Shown here: piece by piece, positions 9,853-19,560 of the stretch
Numbering within the stretch: position 1 is the first letter of the stretch
Layout: each line of letters opens with the position of its first letter
NCBI RefSeq assembly: GCF_900111605.1
Contig: NZ_FOIA01000018.1
Coordinates: 1 to 64,000, forward strand
DNA length: 64,000 nt
Direction of reading: 5' to 3'
Source of the DNA: Nitrosomonas marina
Lineage (GTDB): Bacteria > Pseudomonadota > Gammaproteobacteria > Burkholderiales > Nitrosomonadaceae
Program-made: the position numbers and the translations under genes
The notes under the pieces: generated by a model
What the model was told of the DNA's origin: nothing
What the model saw: the letters and a program-made list of their open reading frames with translations, nothing else
Databases searched by the model: none

Positions 9853-9889
9853 GGGAAAACTATTGTTTTTTGGTAAGAGAAACCATTAG
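9853..9889 (-). promoter_or_regulatory. Operator-like element, copy 2, upstream of lipoprotein gene
   Basis: Minus-strand half-sites AATGGTTTCTC and AATAGTTTTCCC are 23 bases apart, exactly as in copy 1 at 9142-9178. It begins 65 bases before the lipoprotein ATG, a natural position for an activator site. Sequence between the half-sites differs from copy 1, while the half-sites are retained. Confidence 0.5.
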
Positions 9890-9932
9890 GCGTTATTTGC
9901 TAATGGGCAGTTTTCAATAGCAATTGCAGCCA

Positions 9933-10592
9933 TCATTGCTTTTCTTCGGAAGCCCAGCGAGTGGCGAAACGGATCAAATCAGCGCTGTCTTTCAGTTTTA
10001 ATTTGGTACGTATGTTAAAGCGATGGGTTTCAATTGTTTTAATACTGCGCTTCAACAAGTTGGCGATTTCCTGACTACTGTGCCCAGCACCAATCAGATG
10101 CAGCACTTCAAACTCACTGGGAGTGAGTTTATTGATCGGTGACTCCGGCTCGGCCTGGCCCGCCACAATCCGGTTGAGCAGTTTTTCGTGCAATTTTTCA
10201 CTCAAATATATTTTGCCCTGCAGAACTTCCCGAATGGCGTTGATCAATACCTCGCCAGGTTCCTGTTTCATCACATAGCCGCGTGCACCTGCACGCAGGG
10301 CACGTTCGGCATAAATCGTTTCATCGTGCATGGAAACAAAAAGCACAGGCAGATCAGGATAGTGGCTATGAATATTTTTTATGACCTCTAACCCGGAGAT
10401 GGTTTTCAGCGTGACATCCAGCAAAACCACATCAATTTGTTTATTTTTTCTGAGAATTGCCAATGCCTCTTCGCCATCCCCGGCTTCTGCAAAGACCTCG
10501 AGATCAGGCTCCATATTGATGAGCATGGCCATCCCGTGACGCATCATCGGGTGATCGTCAACAAGTAGAATTTGTGCTATTGAATCCGGCAT
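9933..10592 (-). CDS. NarL/FixJ-family response regulator
   Basis: The 219-residue protein has a receiver domain (DDHPMMRHG near 12-20; phosphoacceptor Asp59 in VVLLDVTL; VLFVSMHDE with the switch Ser; Lys in VMKQEPG) and a LuxR-type HTH (about residues 157-205, LTPSEFEVLHLIGAGHSSQEIA then SIKTIETHRFNIRTKL). It follows the histidine kinase gene by two bases and is cotranscribed with it. It is expected to bind paired half-sites as a dimer; the candidate elements at 9142 and 9853 are adjacent. Signal and regulon are unknown. Confidence 0.93.
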   Translation of the reverse strand: MPDSIAQILLVDDHPMMRHGMAMLINMEPDLEVFAEAGDGEEALAILRKNKQIDVVLLDVTLKTISGLEVIKNIHSHYPDLPVLFVSMHDETIYAERALRAGARGYVMKQEPGEVLINAIREVLQGKIYLSEKLHEKLLNRIVAGQAEPESPINKLTPSEFEVLHLIGAGHSSQEIANLLKRSIKTIETHRFNIRTKLKLKDSADLIRFATRWASEEKQ

Positions 10593-10594
10593 TT

Positions 10595-13063
10595 TTAAAC
10601 CATCCTCATTTCGAGACGTACTACGGTGCCACCCTCCACACCTGACAGAAACTTGAGTTTGGCACCCAATTGTTTGGCACGATACTGCATGATTTTAATA
10701 CCCATTCCAGATGTCTCCGGGTCACTTGTATTCAGAGAAAAACCACAGCCATCATCAAGGATAGATAAGATCAGTTTATCATTTTTCGCAGTAAGAGATA
10801 TTGTCAAATGCCGGGCTTCACCGTGACGAATTGCGTTATTTGCCGCTTCCTGGGCGATTCTGTAAAAATTCAGCGCCAGATTCTTATCGTTGATTCGTAT
10901 TGTGTGGTCACAATGAAAGTCACATTTGATTGAATAGGTTTTGGCAATTCTTGTAGCCAGTTTCTCAAGTGCAGCAACTACGCCGTTCGCTTCCAGTTCA
11001 AATGGCAGCAAACCCTGGGCCAATTGTTTTATCTGTACGACAGCAGTTTGCACCTGCGCTGCTATAGAAGCTGCGATCGCTGCCATCGAGTCATTACCCT
11101 GAGAAGCAATTTTTTTCTCCAGCGCCCTGGCTTGATATCCGATAGCCGCAATTTGCTGACCAAGATTGTCGTGCAGTTCCTGTCCAATGGTATGCGCCTG
11201 TTCTTCTGCAACAAATACCAGCGTCTGTTCCAGACGCTTGCGGTCAAGCCAGCTCTCCAGATCGCTGGCTATCGCATCCAACAGTTTTTGTTCCTCCTGA
11301 ATAAGAAACGGCTTGTCTTCCGGGTATGTCACTTTGATATAACCGTATTTTTTGCCACCAAGGCTGATATCCGATTGCAAAACATGACCTACGGAATCGC
11401 GGGATTGGTAACAGTCGTCGCATACGCGTTCACTACTGGCTCTGGGAAATAATAATTTTCCATCACGAATATCGTATTTTCCGGATTCAAAATGTCTGCC
11501 GTCAATTTCAATGACTGCCGTAGCAATTTCTGGAAACTGCATTGCAGGTATCAAATAATCGAAAATATTCCGGCAGACTTTATCTACTGAAAGCTCAGTA
11601 CTGATACCTCGCCGTATTTCGTAGAGACAAGTAATTTCTTTCAATCGCTCACGCAGCATCTCATCGACTTGTTTTCGCTCAAGCCAGTTTGCCAGATCGA
11701 CTGTTATGGTATCTATGAGCTTTTGTTCTTCAATTTCAAGGAACTCCTTGTCTCCGGAATAAAAAACACTGAGTTGACCACATACTTTTCCATTGACTTT
11801 GATACTTGAAACCAGGGCATTACTGTGTGTCGGGTTGCCGGCAGCTGAATCGAAGCGTTTTCCGTCGATCTCAATCAAAGCCGAGGCTGATTCCGGGTAT
11901 TGCATGGCAGGAATCAGATGCTTGAAAATCTGCTGACATACTTCTTCAACCGATAATTCCGTTCCAATGCTGCGCCGAATTTCATAAAGACAGGTGATCT
12001 CTTTTAAACGCTCGCGAAGCTCAAGTTCTTTCAGACTCAATTCAAATGAAAACTGCTCGGCTTTGTCTTTCGCCAGTTTTGCGCTCTGTTCTGACTTAAT
12101 CAATTTGCGAATAAACCCGTTCAGCAGCAGCACCTCGGCGATGATCAGAATACCGAGATAAACCATAATAATTTTGAGTTCTTCAGTTACAGGCTTGAAC
12201 AGTTCCGCTTCATCCAGTTTAAGAATCATACCCAGACCAATAGCCTCTAAGGGTGCATAGGCCTCAATAACCGGCACATTCCGATAATCGATAACTGCAA
12301 TAACACCACTTCTGCCGTCGAGCGCGTAGTCCATCGGTAACACGCCTCCTTCCACCACTCGTGTCAGAGACTTAAACCGTACACCATCAATCTGGCTAAT
12401 CAGGCAAGCCATTTTCTGATCACTTACAGAGGGAGGAGCACATAACATAAATGTGCCGGTTTCGCCGATCGACCTGATTTCACTGAAACTGCGCGTCAAT
12501 TGCGGCAAAGTCGTTTCCGTAATGATGCCGCCGATATGCTGACCGTCTGGATCGAACACTGCCTCACGCGTGTGCAGAACAAACTCGCCGTCCCATATTA
12601 ATGTGGTTTCATTCTTCTCGCCAAGAGGTAGTGCCTGTGTGTGTTTTTCTGAAAACCGCCCTGCTTTTACCAACTGGTTGCCTTGCGCATCGTAGACAAC
12701 TGCCGCTGTAAAACCGGACTGAATCAATGAATGGATATTGCTTTCGAGATCACCGCGTGCTGCTTGATTTTCCGTCTGGCCATACAGTTGCTGTATCGAC
12801 TGAATCAAAAAAGGCCGCGTAGCCAGTGCACGTGTGTCAGCCAAACCCTTTTCAATCTGGCTCTCGAGCAAATGCGCTTTGCCCTGCAATGCCACATCGA
12901 GCCCTCTGCCAAGCGACGATTCAATTTGCTGACGCATCACACTGTAAACAGCAACACCCGTAATCAGTGTAAGACCCATCAGCAACAAACCACCAATCAA
13001 CACAATTTTATCGTTCTTCTGGACTGAAATTGTGTGACTGTTATTGTTATTGGATTTTTCCAT
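10595..13063 (-). CDS. Membrane histidine kinase with periplasmic sensor and duplicated GAF-like module
   Basis: This 822-residue kinase has an N-terminal transmembrane helix (about 22-44), a periplasmic Cache-type sensor of about 240 residues, a second helix near 300-315 and a coiled linker. Two homologous modules follow, each opening with LRERLKEITCLYEIRR (about residues 350 and 470) and continuing into a GAF-like fold (LIPAMQYPESASALIEIDG versus LIPAMQFPEIATAVIEIDG). The HisKA_3 dimerisation domain carries ELHDNLGQQ with the phosphorylated His near 630, and the HATPase has NNAIRHGEA and DDGCGF. The start follows a minus-strand gap of 180 bases from glpK. The tandem module is an internal duplication and the second copy carries extra Cys residues (RVCDDCYQ). 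Confidence 0.88.
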   Translation of the reverse strand: MEKSNNNNSHTISVQKNDKIVLIGGLLLMGLTLITGVAVYSVMRQQIESSLGRGLDVALQGKAHLLESQIEKGLADTRALATRPFLIQSIQQLYGQTENQAARGDLESNIHSLIQSGFTAAVVYDAQGNQLVKAGRFSEKHTQALPLGEKNETTLIWDGEFVLHTREAVFDPDGQHIGGIITETTLPQLTRSFSEIRSIGETGTFMLCAPPSVSDQKMACLISQIDGVRFKSLTRVVEGGVLPMDYALDGRSGVIAVIDYRNVPVIEAYAPLEAIGLGMILKLDEAELFKPVTEELKIIMVYLGILIIAEVLLLNGFIRKLIKSEQSAKLAKDKAEQFSFELSLKELELRERLKEITCLYEIRRSIGTELSVEEVCQQIFKHLIPAMQYPESASALIEIDGKRFDSAAGNPTHSNALVSSIKVNGKVCGQLSVFYSGDKEFLEIEEQKLIDTITVDLANWLERKQVDEMLRERLKEITCLYEIRRGISTELSVDKVCRNIFDYLIPAMQFPEIATAVIEIDGRHFESGKYDIRDGKLLFPRASSERVCDDCYQSRDSVGHVLQSDISLGGKKYGYIKVTYPEDKPFLIQEEQKLLDAIASDLESWLDRKRLEQTLVFVAEEQAHTIGQELHDNLGQQIAAIGYQARALEKKIASQGNDSMAAIAASIAAQVQTAVVQIKQLAQGLLPFELEANGVVAALEKLATRIAKTYSIKCDFHCDHTIRINDKNLALNFYRIAQEAANNAIRHGEARHLTISLTAKNDKLILSILDDGCGFSLNTSDPETSGMGIKIMQYRAKQLGAKLKFLSGVEGGTVVRLEMRMV

Positions 13064-13241
13064 CAGGTTGACCGGGGTAATTGAACCAGTTTTATAAGCA
13101 ATGCTATATAGGTCGAATGATCAACTAAAATTAACTTGCGCAATTAAATGCCAAGACGTTTCTAAAAAGACGCTCAAATATCGATTAGGGTGCAACGAAA
13201 ATACGATCCGGTTGAATATGTTAATGAAGCAGCGAAAACAA

Positions 13242-14741
13242 TCAGTTTAATACAGCCTGCACAGCGTGTTTCCAGCCAGCATACAGTTTATTTCGTTCGT
13301 CTTCTGCCATCTGCGGTGTGTAGCGCCGAGCGCAAACCCAGGTTCTGGAAATATTGTCGAGACTGTTAAAAAGCCCGCTGTACAAACCAGCCAAAGCAGC
13401 TGCTCCCCAGGCTGTGCTCTCCATCACTTCAGGTATTTCGACCGTACGACCTAGCATATCAGCGAGAAACTGGCAAACAAACGTATTACCTGCCATACCG
13501 CCGTCTATGCGTAGCGCCTCTGATGTATCGGTACTGTTTAATTCGGACTCCATGGCTTCAATCAAATCACGGCTTTGATACCCCTGAGCCTCCAAAGCTG
13601 CGCGAACGACATGTGCGCTGGTACTCTCCCGGCTGATTCCTGTGATAGCAGCACGCGCATTCGGCTTCCAATACGGTGCGCCAAGCCCGGTAAATGCGGG
13701 AACAAAATAAACTTCATTACTGTCAGTAACCGACAGTGCAACAGCTTCGCTTTGTGCTGCATCAGACAACAGCCCAAGATTATCACGCAGCCACTGAACT
13801 GCCGCACCGGCCGTAAAAATGGATCCTTCAAGTGCATAACAGGTATCCCCGCCGATTCGATAACCAATAGTCGTTAACAGCTTGTTACTGGAAATTGTAC
13901 AGTTGTGTCCGGTATTCATCAATGCAAAGCAACCGGTGCCATAGGTTGCTTTAATCATACCGGATTCAAAACATCCCTGCCCAACCAGCGCTGCATGCTG
14001 GTCTCCGGCCATCCCGCCTATGACATAGGCAGCTCCCAGCAATTCCGGCTTTGTCTCGCCAAAAAAGGCAACGTTGTCACTAACATTCGGCAACATGCCG
14101 GCAGGTATATTAAACAACTGCAGCAGATCATTATCCCATTGCCGGGTGACAATATTAAATAACAGAGTACGTGATGCATTGGTTATATCTGTCGTATGCG
14201 CTTTCCCCTGTGTCAGCTTCCACAGTAGAAACGTATCCACCGTACCAAAAGCAAGTTCACCCTTTTCTGCCCGTTGCCGCGCACCCTCAATGTGATCAAG
14301 TATCCAGGCAATTTTGGTAGCCGAAAAATAAGGGTCGACCAACAATCCGGTTTTTTTCGTAATCTGTTGTTCATGTCCGGATTTTTTTATTGTGTCGCAT
14401 AAATCAGCAGTTCTGCGGTCCTGCCAGACAATCGCATTATAAATCGGCTCTCCGGTCTCTCGATCCCAAATCACGGTTGTTTCACGTTGGTTTGTAATAC
14501 CGATACCGGCGATTTTGATATCGCTTCTTTGTGCGTCAGCAATCACATTCCGGCAGACCCACAGCGTATCCTCCCAAAGATCGCCGGGGTGCTGTTCGAT
14601 CCATCCTTTGTGTGGGTGTAGTAATTTCAGTTCTTTCTGACTGACTGCGAGAATTTCACCCTGAACTGAAAACAATATGGCGCGCGTACTGGTGGTTCCC
14701 TGATCAATGGCCAGCAGCGCCAGGTTTTTTACGGAACTCAT
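13242..14741 (-). CDS. glpK: Glycerol kinase
   Basis: GlpK phosphorylates glycerol to glycerol 3-phosphate with ATP. The 499-residue length is typical. Visible FGGY-kinase marks include IDQGTTSTRAILF at residues 12-24, NQRETTVIWDR, QDRRTADLC, the substrate loop around DPYFSATKIAW, the ATPase segment YGTGCFALMNTG, and the C-terminal RIDGGMAGNTFVCQFLAD. No glpF, glpD or glpR is adjacent, so its role could be salvage of membrane-derived glycerol. The start is unambiguous at the usual N-terminal MSSVKNLALLAID. Confidence 0.96.
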   Translation of the reverse strand: MSSVKNLALLAIDQGTTSTRAILFSVQGEILAVSQKELKLLHPHKGWIEQHPGDLWEDTLWVCRNVIADAQRSDIKIAGIGITNQRETTVIWDRETGEPIYNAIVWQDRRTADLCDTIKKSGHEQQITKKTGLLVDPYFSATKIAWILDHIEGARQRAEKGELAFGTVDTFLLWKLTQGKAHTTDITNASRTLLFNIVTRQWDNDLLQLFNIPAGMLPNVSDNVAFFGETKPELLGAAYVIGGMAGDQHAALVGQGCFESGMIKATYGTGCFALMNTGHNCTISSNKLLTTIGYRIGGDTCYALEGSIFTAGAAVQWLRDNLGLLSDAAQSEAVALSVTDSNEVYFVPAFTGLGAPYWKPNARAAITGISRESTSAHVVRAALEAQGYQSRDLIEAMESELNSTDTSEALRIDGGMAGNTFVCQFLADMLGRTVEIPEVMESTAWGAAALAGLYSGLFNSLDNISRTWVCARRYTPQMAEDERNKLYAGWKHAVQAVLN

Positions 14742-14794
14742 GGCTGGTTATTTACACCTGAAACGATATTGTTATTTATTGTAAACTACAGCAA

Positions 14795-14992
14795 TCAATT
14801 GGATTTTTTATCCACATCTGACATTAAAAACTTGACCAGCATGGCAATACCAAATGGCAGCGCACTTAAACCGGTAATCATATAATGCTCGGCAGTAAAC
14901 TGATCGCCTTCATCCATCAGGATATACCCGAAGAATACAGTCACCGGTGCCAACATTGCGAGCAGCTGTATCAGTAAAAAAAAACGTTTCAT
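14795..14992 (-). CDS. Small two-helix membrane protein
   Basis: The 65-residue product has two predicted membrane helices (LLIQLLAMLAPVTVFFGYIL and MITGLSALPFGIAMLVKFLM) separated by a short acidic loop, and a charged C-terminus. I do not recognise the family. It is transcribed toward glpK with a 53-base gap, so cotranscription is possible. The clear alternation of hydrophobic helices and the Pro/Gly pattern support a real protein. Confidence 0.6.
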   Translation of the reverse strand: MKRFFLLIQLLAMLAPVTVFFGYILMDEGDQFTAEHYMITGLSALPFGIAMLVKFLMSDVDKKSN

Positions 14993-15185
14993 ATCTTTTT
15001 AACCCTGTTAACACAAAAAATAGGTAGTACTCGTCTATTCTGAGCAATAAGGCTGCCACCTTCAAGGCCTTCGTGCATAAAATTACTCGTCGTACCCTGA
15101 AGTAATCACATTTCGTTCCATCGGTCGTGGAGTGTCAAGGAATAAAAAGACAAAGCAATACAAACATTTTATAATAACTGTCATT

Positions 15186-15503
15186 ATGACCGAAGCCATT
15201 CTTGTAATAACCAACTTTCCAAATAAAGAGAGTGCGCTGGTATTTGCGCAAGCCTTGATTGACAGAAAACTGGCGGCCTGCGTGAATGTGATGTCTGCAT
15301 GCACATCCGTTTACCGCTGGCAGGACAGTATCGATACCGCAGAAGAGATTCCTGTTTTCATAAAAACACGCTCAGCGAGATATCAGTCTGTGGAAGAACT
15401 CATTTTATCGATGCATCCCTATGAACTACCTGAAGTGATAACTGTCCCTATTTCCGATGGGCATCCCGCTTATTTGCGATGGATTATTGAAGAAACAATC
15501 TGA
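15186..15503 (+). CDS. cutA: CutA1 divalent cation tolerance protein
   Basis: From the internal ATG at 15186 the product is 105 residues, the usual CutA size, starting MTEAILVITNFPNKESA. Family features are LIDRKLAACVNVM, SVYRWQDSIDTAEEIPVFIKT and HPYELPEVITVPI. CutA forms a trimer and is linked to copper tolerance, although its biochemical job is disputed. A longer frame from 15132 adds an unusual 18-residue extension and is not preferred. It lies 16 bases upstream of dsbD, an arrangement common in proteobacteria. Confidence 0.95.
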   Translation: MTEAILVITNFPNKESALVFAQALIDRKLAACVNVMSACTSVYRWQDSIDTAEEIPVFIKTRSARYQSVEELILSMHPYELPEVITVPISDGHPAYLRWIIEETI

Positions 15504-15519
15504 CAAAACTGTAATAAAA

Positions 15520-17469
15520 ATGCGCCTATTTCCAATTCTAATTGTACTGATTTGTTTAGCCAGTCCAAATGTTGCTGCACAGGAGAGCAATTCATTTGGC
15601 AGTCTGTTTTCAAAATTACAAGAACTCGGCATTAATCTGGGGCAAAACAACCAGCAGGAATTACTTCCCCCGGATGAAGCATTCCAGATGACGCTGGAAG
15701 TGAAAGATGCAAAGACACTGATTGCCAACCTGGCACCTGCCAAGAATTATTATGTTTATCGCGACAAGATCGCTTTTGAACCTCAATCGCCGAATACCCA
15801 GATAGAAAAGGTTACATTGCCTCAGGGCAAAATGAAGGAAGACCTGACTTTTGGTCATGTCGAGGTTTATTACAAACCGATACAGGCTGTCATTACACTG
15901 AAGCGCGAGGCGTTGACTGAACAGCCTTTGTCACTCGCCGCAACGTATCAGGGATGTAATGACCCCGTGGGTGTCTGCTACGCGCCGATCAAAAAGGAAT
16001 TCGATCTGACTTTGCCCGCCATGCAGGCGGTCAATGCTGTAGCAAACGCAGTCAGCGGAGCGGCTGTCGCAACGCCATTTGATCCTGCTGCAGAACTGTT
16101 TCAAATGCCCTCACAATCCTCTTCTCGATCACCCGCCATTGAAACCGAGGCCTATAAAATCGACCGCATGTTTGAAACAGGCAATTTCTGGCTGATACTC
16201 AGCGGTTTTTTCGGTATCGGACTGCTACTGGCATTTACGCCATGCGTTTTTCCTATGTTCCCAATTTTATCAGGCATTATTGCACAGAAAGGCAAGCAGA
16301 TGACCAGGCGCAAGGGGCTAACACTGGCACTATCCTACGTGCTGGGTATGGCTATTACCTATGCAATAGTCGGTGTGATTGCCGGACTTTCCGGTTCAAT
16401 GCTTTCCGCCGCCTTGCAGAATGCCTGGGTGCTAGGAACCTTTGCATTGATTTTTGTCTTGCTCTCATTTTCGATGTTTGGCTTTTACGAGTTGCAACTG
16501 CCGGGCAGCCTGCAAAGCAAATTATCTGAGGAGGCAGGAAGTTTAAGAGGCGGTCACTTAACCAGTGTTTTCGGTATGGGAGCATTGTCTGCCTTGATTG
16601 TCGGCCCGTGCGTAGCCGCACCACTCGCCGGTGCACTGCTCTATATCAGTCAAACGCGTGATGTTGTACTGGGTGGCTCAGCTCTTTTTGTGATGGCGCT
16701 GGGGATGGGTGTGCCTTTGCTGTTACTGGGCGCTTCAGCCGGCGCTTTGCTGCCAAAGGCAGGCCCATGGATGGAGTCGATCAAACAGTTTTTTGGTGTA
16801 CTTCTGCTCGCTGTCGCAATCTGGCTGATTTCTCCGGTCATTAATGAAGTTGCGCACATGCTGTTATGGGCTGCGCTACTGATTATCTCGGCCATTTATC
16901 TTCATGCGATTGATCCCTTGCCACCGCGATCATCCGGTTTAAGAAAATTCCTAAAAGGTATTGGTGTCATTGCGTTACTGGTCGGCATTGCGTTATTAAT
17001 TGGCGTTTTATCAGGCAGCCGTGATGTGTTGCAGCCATTATCCAAATTCAACATTGCAACTTCGGCAGTAAACAACACGTCAGGTTATGAATATTCAGAC
17101 AGCCATATTCCATTCCAACGTGTAAAAACAATCGCCGAACTGGATGAACAGATACGCCAGGCCAGCGAAAACAATCAGTACGTTATGGTTGATTTTTATG
17201 CAGACTGGTGCATTTCCTGCAAGGAAATGGAACGATTTACGTTATCTGATGAAAAAGTGAAGGACAGACTCAAAAATGTCAAACTCCTTCAGATTGACGT
17301 TACCCATGGCACAGCCGATGACACTGCCCTGCTGCAGCGGTTCAACCTGTTCGGTCCGCCCGGAATTCTTTTTATAGACCAGAATGGCAATGAAATACCT
17401 GACATACGAATTATCGGATTCCTCAACAAAACCGATTTCCTGACAGTTTTAAACGCTGTGCTGATTTAA
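15520..17469 (+). CDS. dsbD: Thiol:disulfide interchange protein DsbD
   Basis: DsbD carries electrons from cytoplasmic thioredoxin across the inner membrane to periplasmic thiol proteins. The start at 15520 gives a proper signal peptide (MRLFPILIVLICLASPNVAA). The order is an N-terminal periplasmic domain with the redox pair in YQGCNDPVGVCYAP, an eight-helix membrane domain with the cysteines in FTPCVFPMFP and VGPCVAAPL, and a C-terminal thioredoxin domain with YADWCISCKEM. Length is about 649 residues. With the following TlpA-like gene it could support cytochrome c maturation and reduction of copper-protein cysteines. Confidence 0.96.
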   Translation: MRLFPILIVLICLASPNVAAQESNSFGSLFSKLQELGINLGQNNQQELLPPDEAFQMTLEVKDAKTLIANLAPAKNYYVYRDKIAFEPQSPNTQIEKVTLPQGKMKEDLTFGHVEVYYKPIQAVITLKREALTEQPLSLAATYQGCNDPVGVCYAPIKKEFDLTLPAMQAVNAVANAVSGAAVATPFDPAAELFQMPSQSSSRSPAIETEAYKIDRMFETGNFWLILSGFFGIGLLLAFTPCVFPMFPILSGIIAQKGKQMTRRKGLTLALSYVLGMAITYAIVGVIAGLSGSMLSAALQNAWVLGTFALIFVLLSFSMFGFYELQLPGSLQSKLSEEAGSLRGGHLTSVFGMGALSALIVGPCVAAPLAGALLYISQTRDVVLGGSALFVMALGMGVPLLLLGASAGALLPKAGPWMESIKQFFGVLLLAVAIWLISPVINEVAHMLLWAALLIISAIYLHAIDPLPPRSSGLRKFLKGIGVIALLVGIALLIGVLSGSRDVLQPLSKFNIATSAVNNTSGYEYSDSHIPFQRVKTIAELDEQIRQASENNQYVMVDFYADWCISCKEMERFTLSDEKVKDRLKNVKLLQIDVTHGTADDTALLQRFNLFGPPGILFIDQNGNEIPDIRIIGFLNKTDFLTVLNAVLI

Positions 17470-17543
17470 TATCGCTTCACACACTCCTACGGTCGTTCGA
17501 CGCTACAGTGCGGCAGATCACCGCTATCAAAAGGAATATATAA

Positions 17544-18137
17544 ATGTCCAAACTGAGTCAAATTATCCTGTTCTGTGCAGCCGCTGTTGTGGCCATGTCC
17601 GCCGGTGTCTGGTTACGGGCGTATTTTATGGACGGCCCTCAGCCGCCGTTGTCCGAAGAAATGAACAAACAGGGTGCCGAAGCCATATTATCGGCAAATC
17701 TGCCGGATCTCGACGGCGTGTCGCAACCGATCGCACAATGGAAAGGCGATGTGATCGTCGCCAATTTCTGGGCTACCTGGTGCACGCCATGTCGCGAAGA
17801 AATACCTGAGTTTATCGAAATGCAGCAGCAATATGGTGATCAGGGTCTGACTTTCATTGGTATCGCGGTTGATCAGTTAGAAAAAGTCTTGCCCTACAGC
17901 AAGGAATTGGGTATCAATTATCCAGTCCTGGTCGGTGGTCTGAATGCAATGTCTTTTGCTGAGGCAGCTGGTAACGAAATGTCTGTTTTACCATATACAA
18001 TCGTTTTTGACAGACAGGGAAAGATTTCCGATACTTTTTTGGGGCGCGTTCATCAAAAAACACTGGAAAAATCCGTTATGCCGCTACTGCATTCTGATCG
18101 GGCAGAACCCGAACGTACCGAGCAACCGAGTCTGTAA
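17544..18137 (+). CDS. TlpA/ResA-like membrane-anchored thioredoxin
   Basis: The 197-residue protein starts with an uncleaved or cleavable hydrophobic helix (residues about 7-26) followed by a periplasmic thioredoxin domain with the active site NFWATWCTPCREE near residue 75-85 and the cis-Pro region SVLPYTIVFD. It should receive electrons from the DsbD encoded 74 bases upstream and reduce apocytochrome or copper-site cysteines. It is followed 11 bases later by the DUF2784 gene. Confidence 0.9.
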   Translation: MSKLSQIILFCAAAVVAMSAGVWLRAYFMDGPQPPLSEEMNKQGAEAILSANLPDLDGVSQPIAQWKGDVIVANFWATWCTPCREEIPEFIEMQQQYGDQGLTFIGIAVDQLEKVLPYSKELGINYPVLVGGLNAMSFAEAAGNEMSVLPYTIVFDRQGKISDTFLGRVHQKTLEKSVMPLLHSDRAEPERTEQPSL

Positions 18138-18148
18138 TTTCAGCGTGC

Positions 18149-18514
18149 ATGCTGCTAGCTGATATTGTCCTGTTACTCCATCTGCTGTATGTGCTGTTTG
18201 TGGTCGGCAGCCTTCCTGTCATCTGGATAGGTGCGTATTTAAAGAAAACATTTGTCAGGAATCCCTGGTTTCGCTATCTGCACCTGGCTGCGATTTTGTT
18301 TGTCGTCGTTGAATCCCTGCTCGGTGTAGCTTGCCCCCTTACTGTATTAGAAAACCTGCTGCGACAGGTTGAAACAGAAAGCAGTTTTATCCAGTTCTGG
18401 GTGCATAAAATTCTGTTTTACAGTTTCCCGGAATATGTATTCACGATCATCTACGTTGTATTTGCCTGTATCGTGGCGTTGACATTTAAGCTGGTGCCGC
18501 CAAAACATAACTAA
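18149..18514 (+). CDS. DUF2784 membrane protein
   Basis: The 121-residue protein has three to four hydrophobic helices and the DUF2784 hallmark sequence VACPLTVLENLLR near the middle, with the conserved Cys-Pro and Glu. Function of the family is unknown. Placement at the end of the cutA-dsbD-tlpA run makes a redox or metal-related envelope role possible, but this is only a guess from context. Confidence 0.85.
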   Translation: MLLADIVLLLHLLYVLFVVGSLPVIWIGAYLKKTFVRNPWFRYLHLAAILFVVVESLLGVACPLTVLENLLRQVETESSFIQFWVHKILFYSFPEYVFTIIYVVFACIVALTFKLVPPKHN

Positions 18515-18540
18515 AAGTAAGTCACTGGCCGAGCAACCAA

Positions 18541-19437
18541 TTAACCGGAATTCCCGTTTTTTTCAACGAGCGAGAGCATCATTTCTTCAATTGGCTGGTC
18601 GAAAGTTTCCTCGTCAAATGCCGTATCGCCATTTACATAAGGAGAATCCTGTGTTTTCAAACCATTGAAATCGAATTTTGCCGTATCAGCAAGATGCGAT
18701 AACTGTACGTTTTGCAGTGATCTGAACATCGTTTCAAGTCTGCCGGGAAAACGTTTGTCCCATTGCTGCAACATCTCTTTAATAACCTGTCGCTGAAGAT
18801 TTGGCTGCGATCCGCATAAATTACATGGAATAATCGGGAAAGCAGCGCTTTCAGCATACGCTGCAATATCTTTTTCCCTGCAATAAGCCAGCGGGCGTAT
18901 CACAATATGCCGGCCGTCATCGCTGACCAGCTTGGGTGGCATTGCTTTAAGTTTCCCACCATAAAACATGTTTAGAAAAAGCGTTTCCAGAATGTCGTCA
19001 CGATGATGGCCCAAAGCTATTTTTGTTGCTCCAAGCTCGTTGGCAACGCGGTACAAAACACCGCGACGCAAACGTGAGCATAAACTGCATGTCGTTTTTC
19101 CCTCCGGCACAACACGCTTGACGATGCTATAGGTATCCTGTTCGACTATACGGAATGGAATGCCAAGCTCCCCAAGATATTCCGGCAAGACTTTTTCAGG
19201 AAAACCAGGCTGCTTCTGATCAAGATTGACAGCAATCAGTTCAAATCCCATTGGTGCATGCGCCTGAAGGTTCAATAATATATCAAGCAGAACATAGCTG
19301 TCTTTACCACCGGATAAACAAACCATGATGCGGTCTCCGGCTTCGATCATATTGAAATCTGCGATCGCAGTACCGACCAATCGTCTCAGGCGCTTATGCA
19401 GTTTATTAGTTTGGTAACGTTTTTTCTGGGGTAACAT
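18541..19437 (-). CDS. ttcA: tRNA 2-thiocytidine synthetase TtcA
   Basis: TtcA thiolates cytidine 32 of certain tRNAs using ATP and an iron-sulfur cluster. The 298-residue protein has the PP-loop [13 protein letters not shown] near residue 43, followed by the paired cysteine motifs C-S-L-C (in [12 protein letters not shown]) and C-N-L-C (in PCNLCGSQ) that hold the cluster. [13 protein letters not shown] is also typical. It is convergent with the DUF2784 gene and divergent from the copper operon starting at 19561. Confidence 0.96.
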   Translation of the reverse strand: MLPQKKRYQTNKLHKRLRRLVGTAIADFNMIEAGDRIMVCLSGGKDSYVLLDILLNLQAHAPMGFELIAVNLDQKQPGFPEKVLPEYLGELGIPFRIVEQDTYSIVKRVVPEGKTTCSLCSRLRRGVLYRVANELGATKIALGHHRDDILETLFLNMFYGGKLKAMPPKLVSDDGRHIVIRPLAYCREKDIAAYAESAAFPIIPCNLCGSQPNLQRQVIKEMLQQWDKRFPGRLETMFRSLQNVQLSHLADTAKFDFNGLKTQDSPYVNGDTAFDEETFDQPIEEMMLSLVEKNGNSG

Positions 19438-19560
19438 CAGTCACAAAGTTATTGTTCAGCTGCGCAGTTTATTGGACAAAATAATTGGAACAATTTAGCA
19501 TTGAAGGTTTCTAACTACAATTGGATAAAGAGATTCCAACGGTAATTTTACCAGCACCTC

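Noticed and set aside
15132..15185. N-terminal extension of CutA
   Set aside because: The extension is basic and not part of the family; MTEAILVITN at 15186 gives the usual length.
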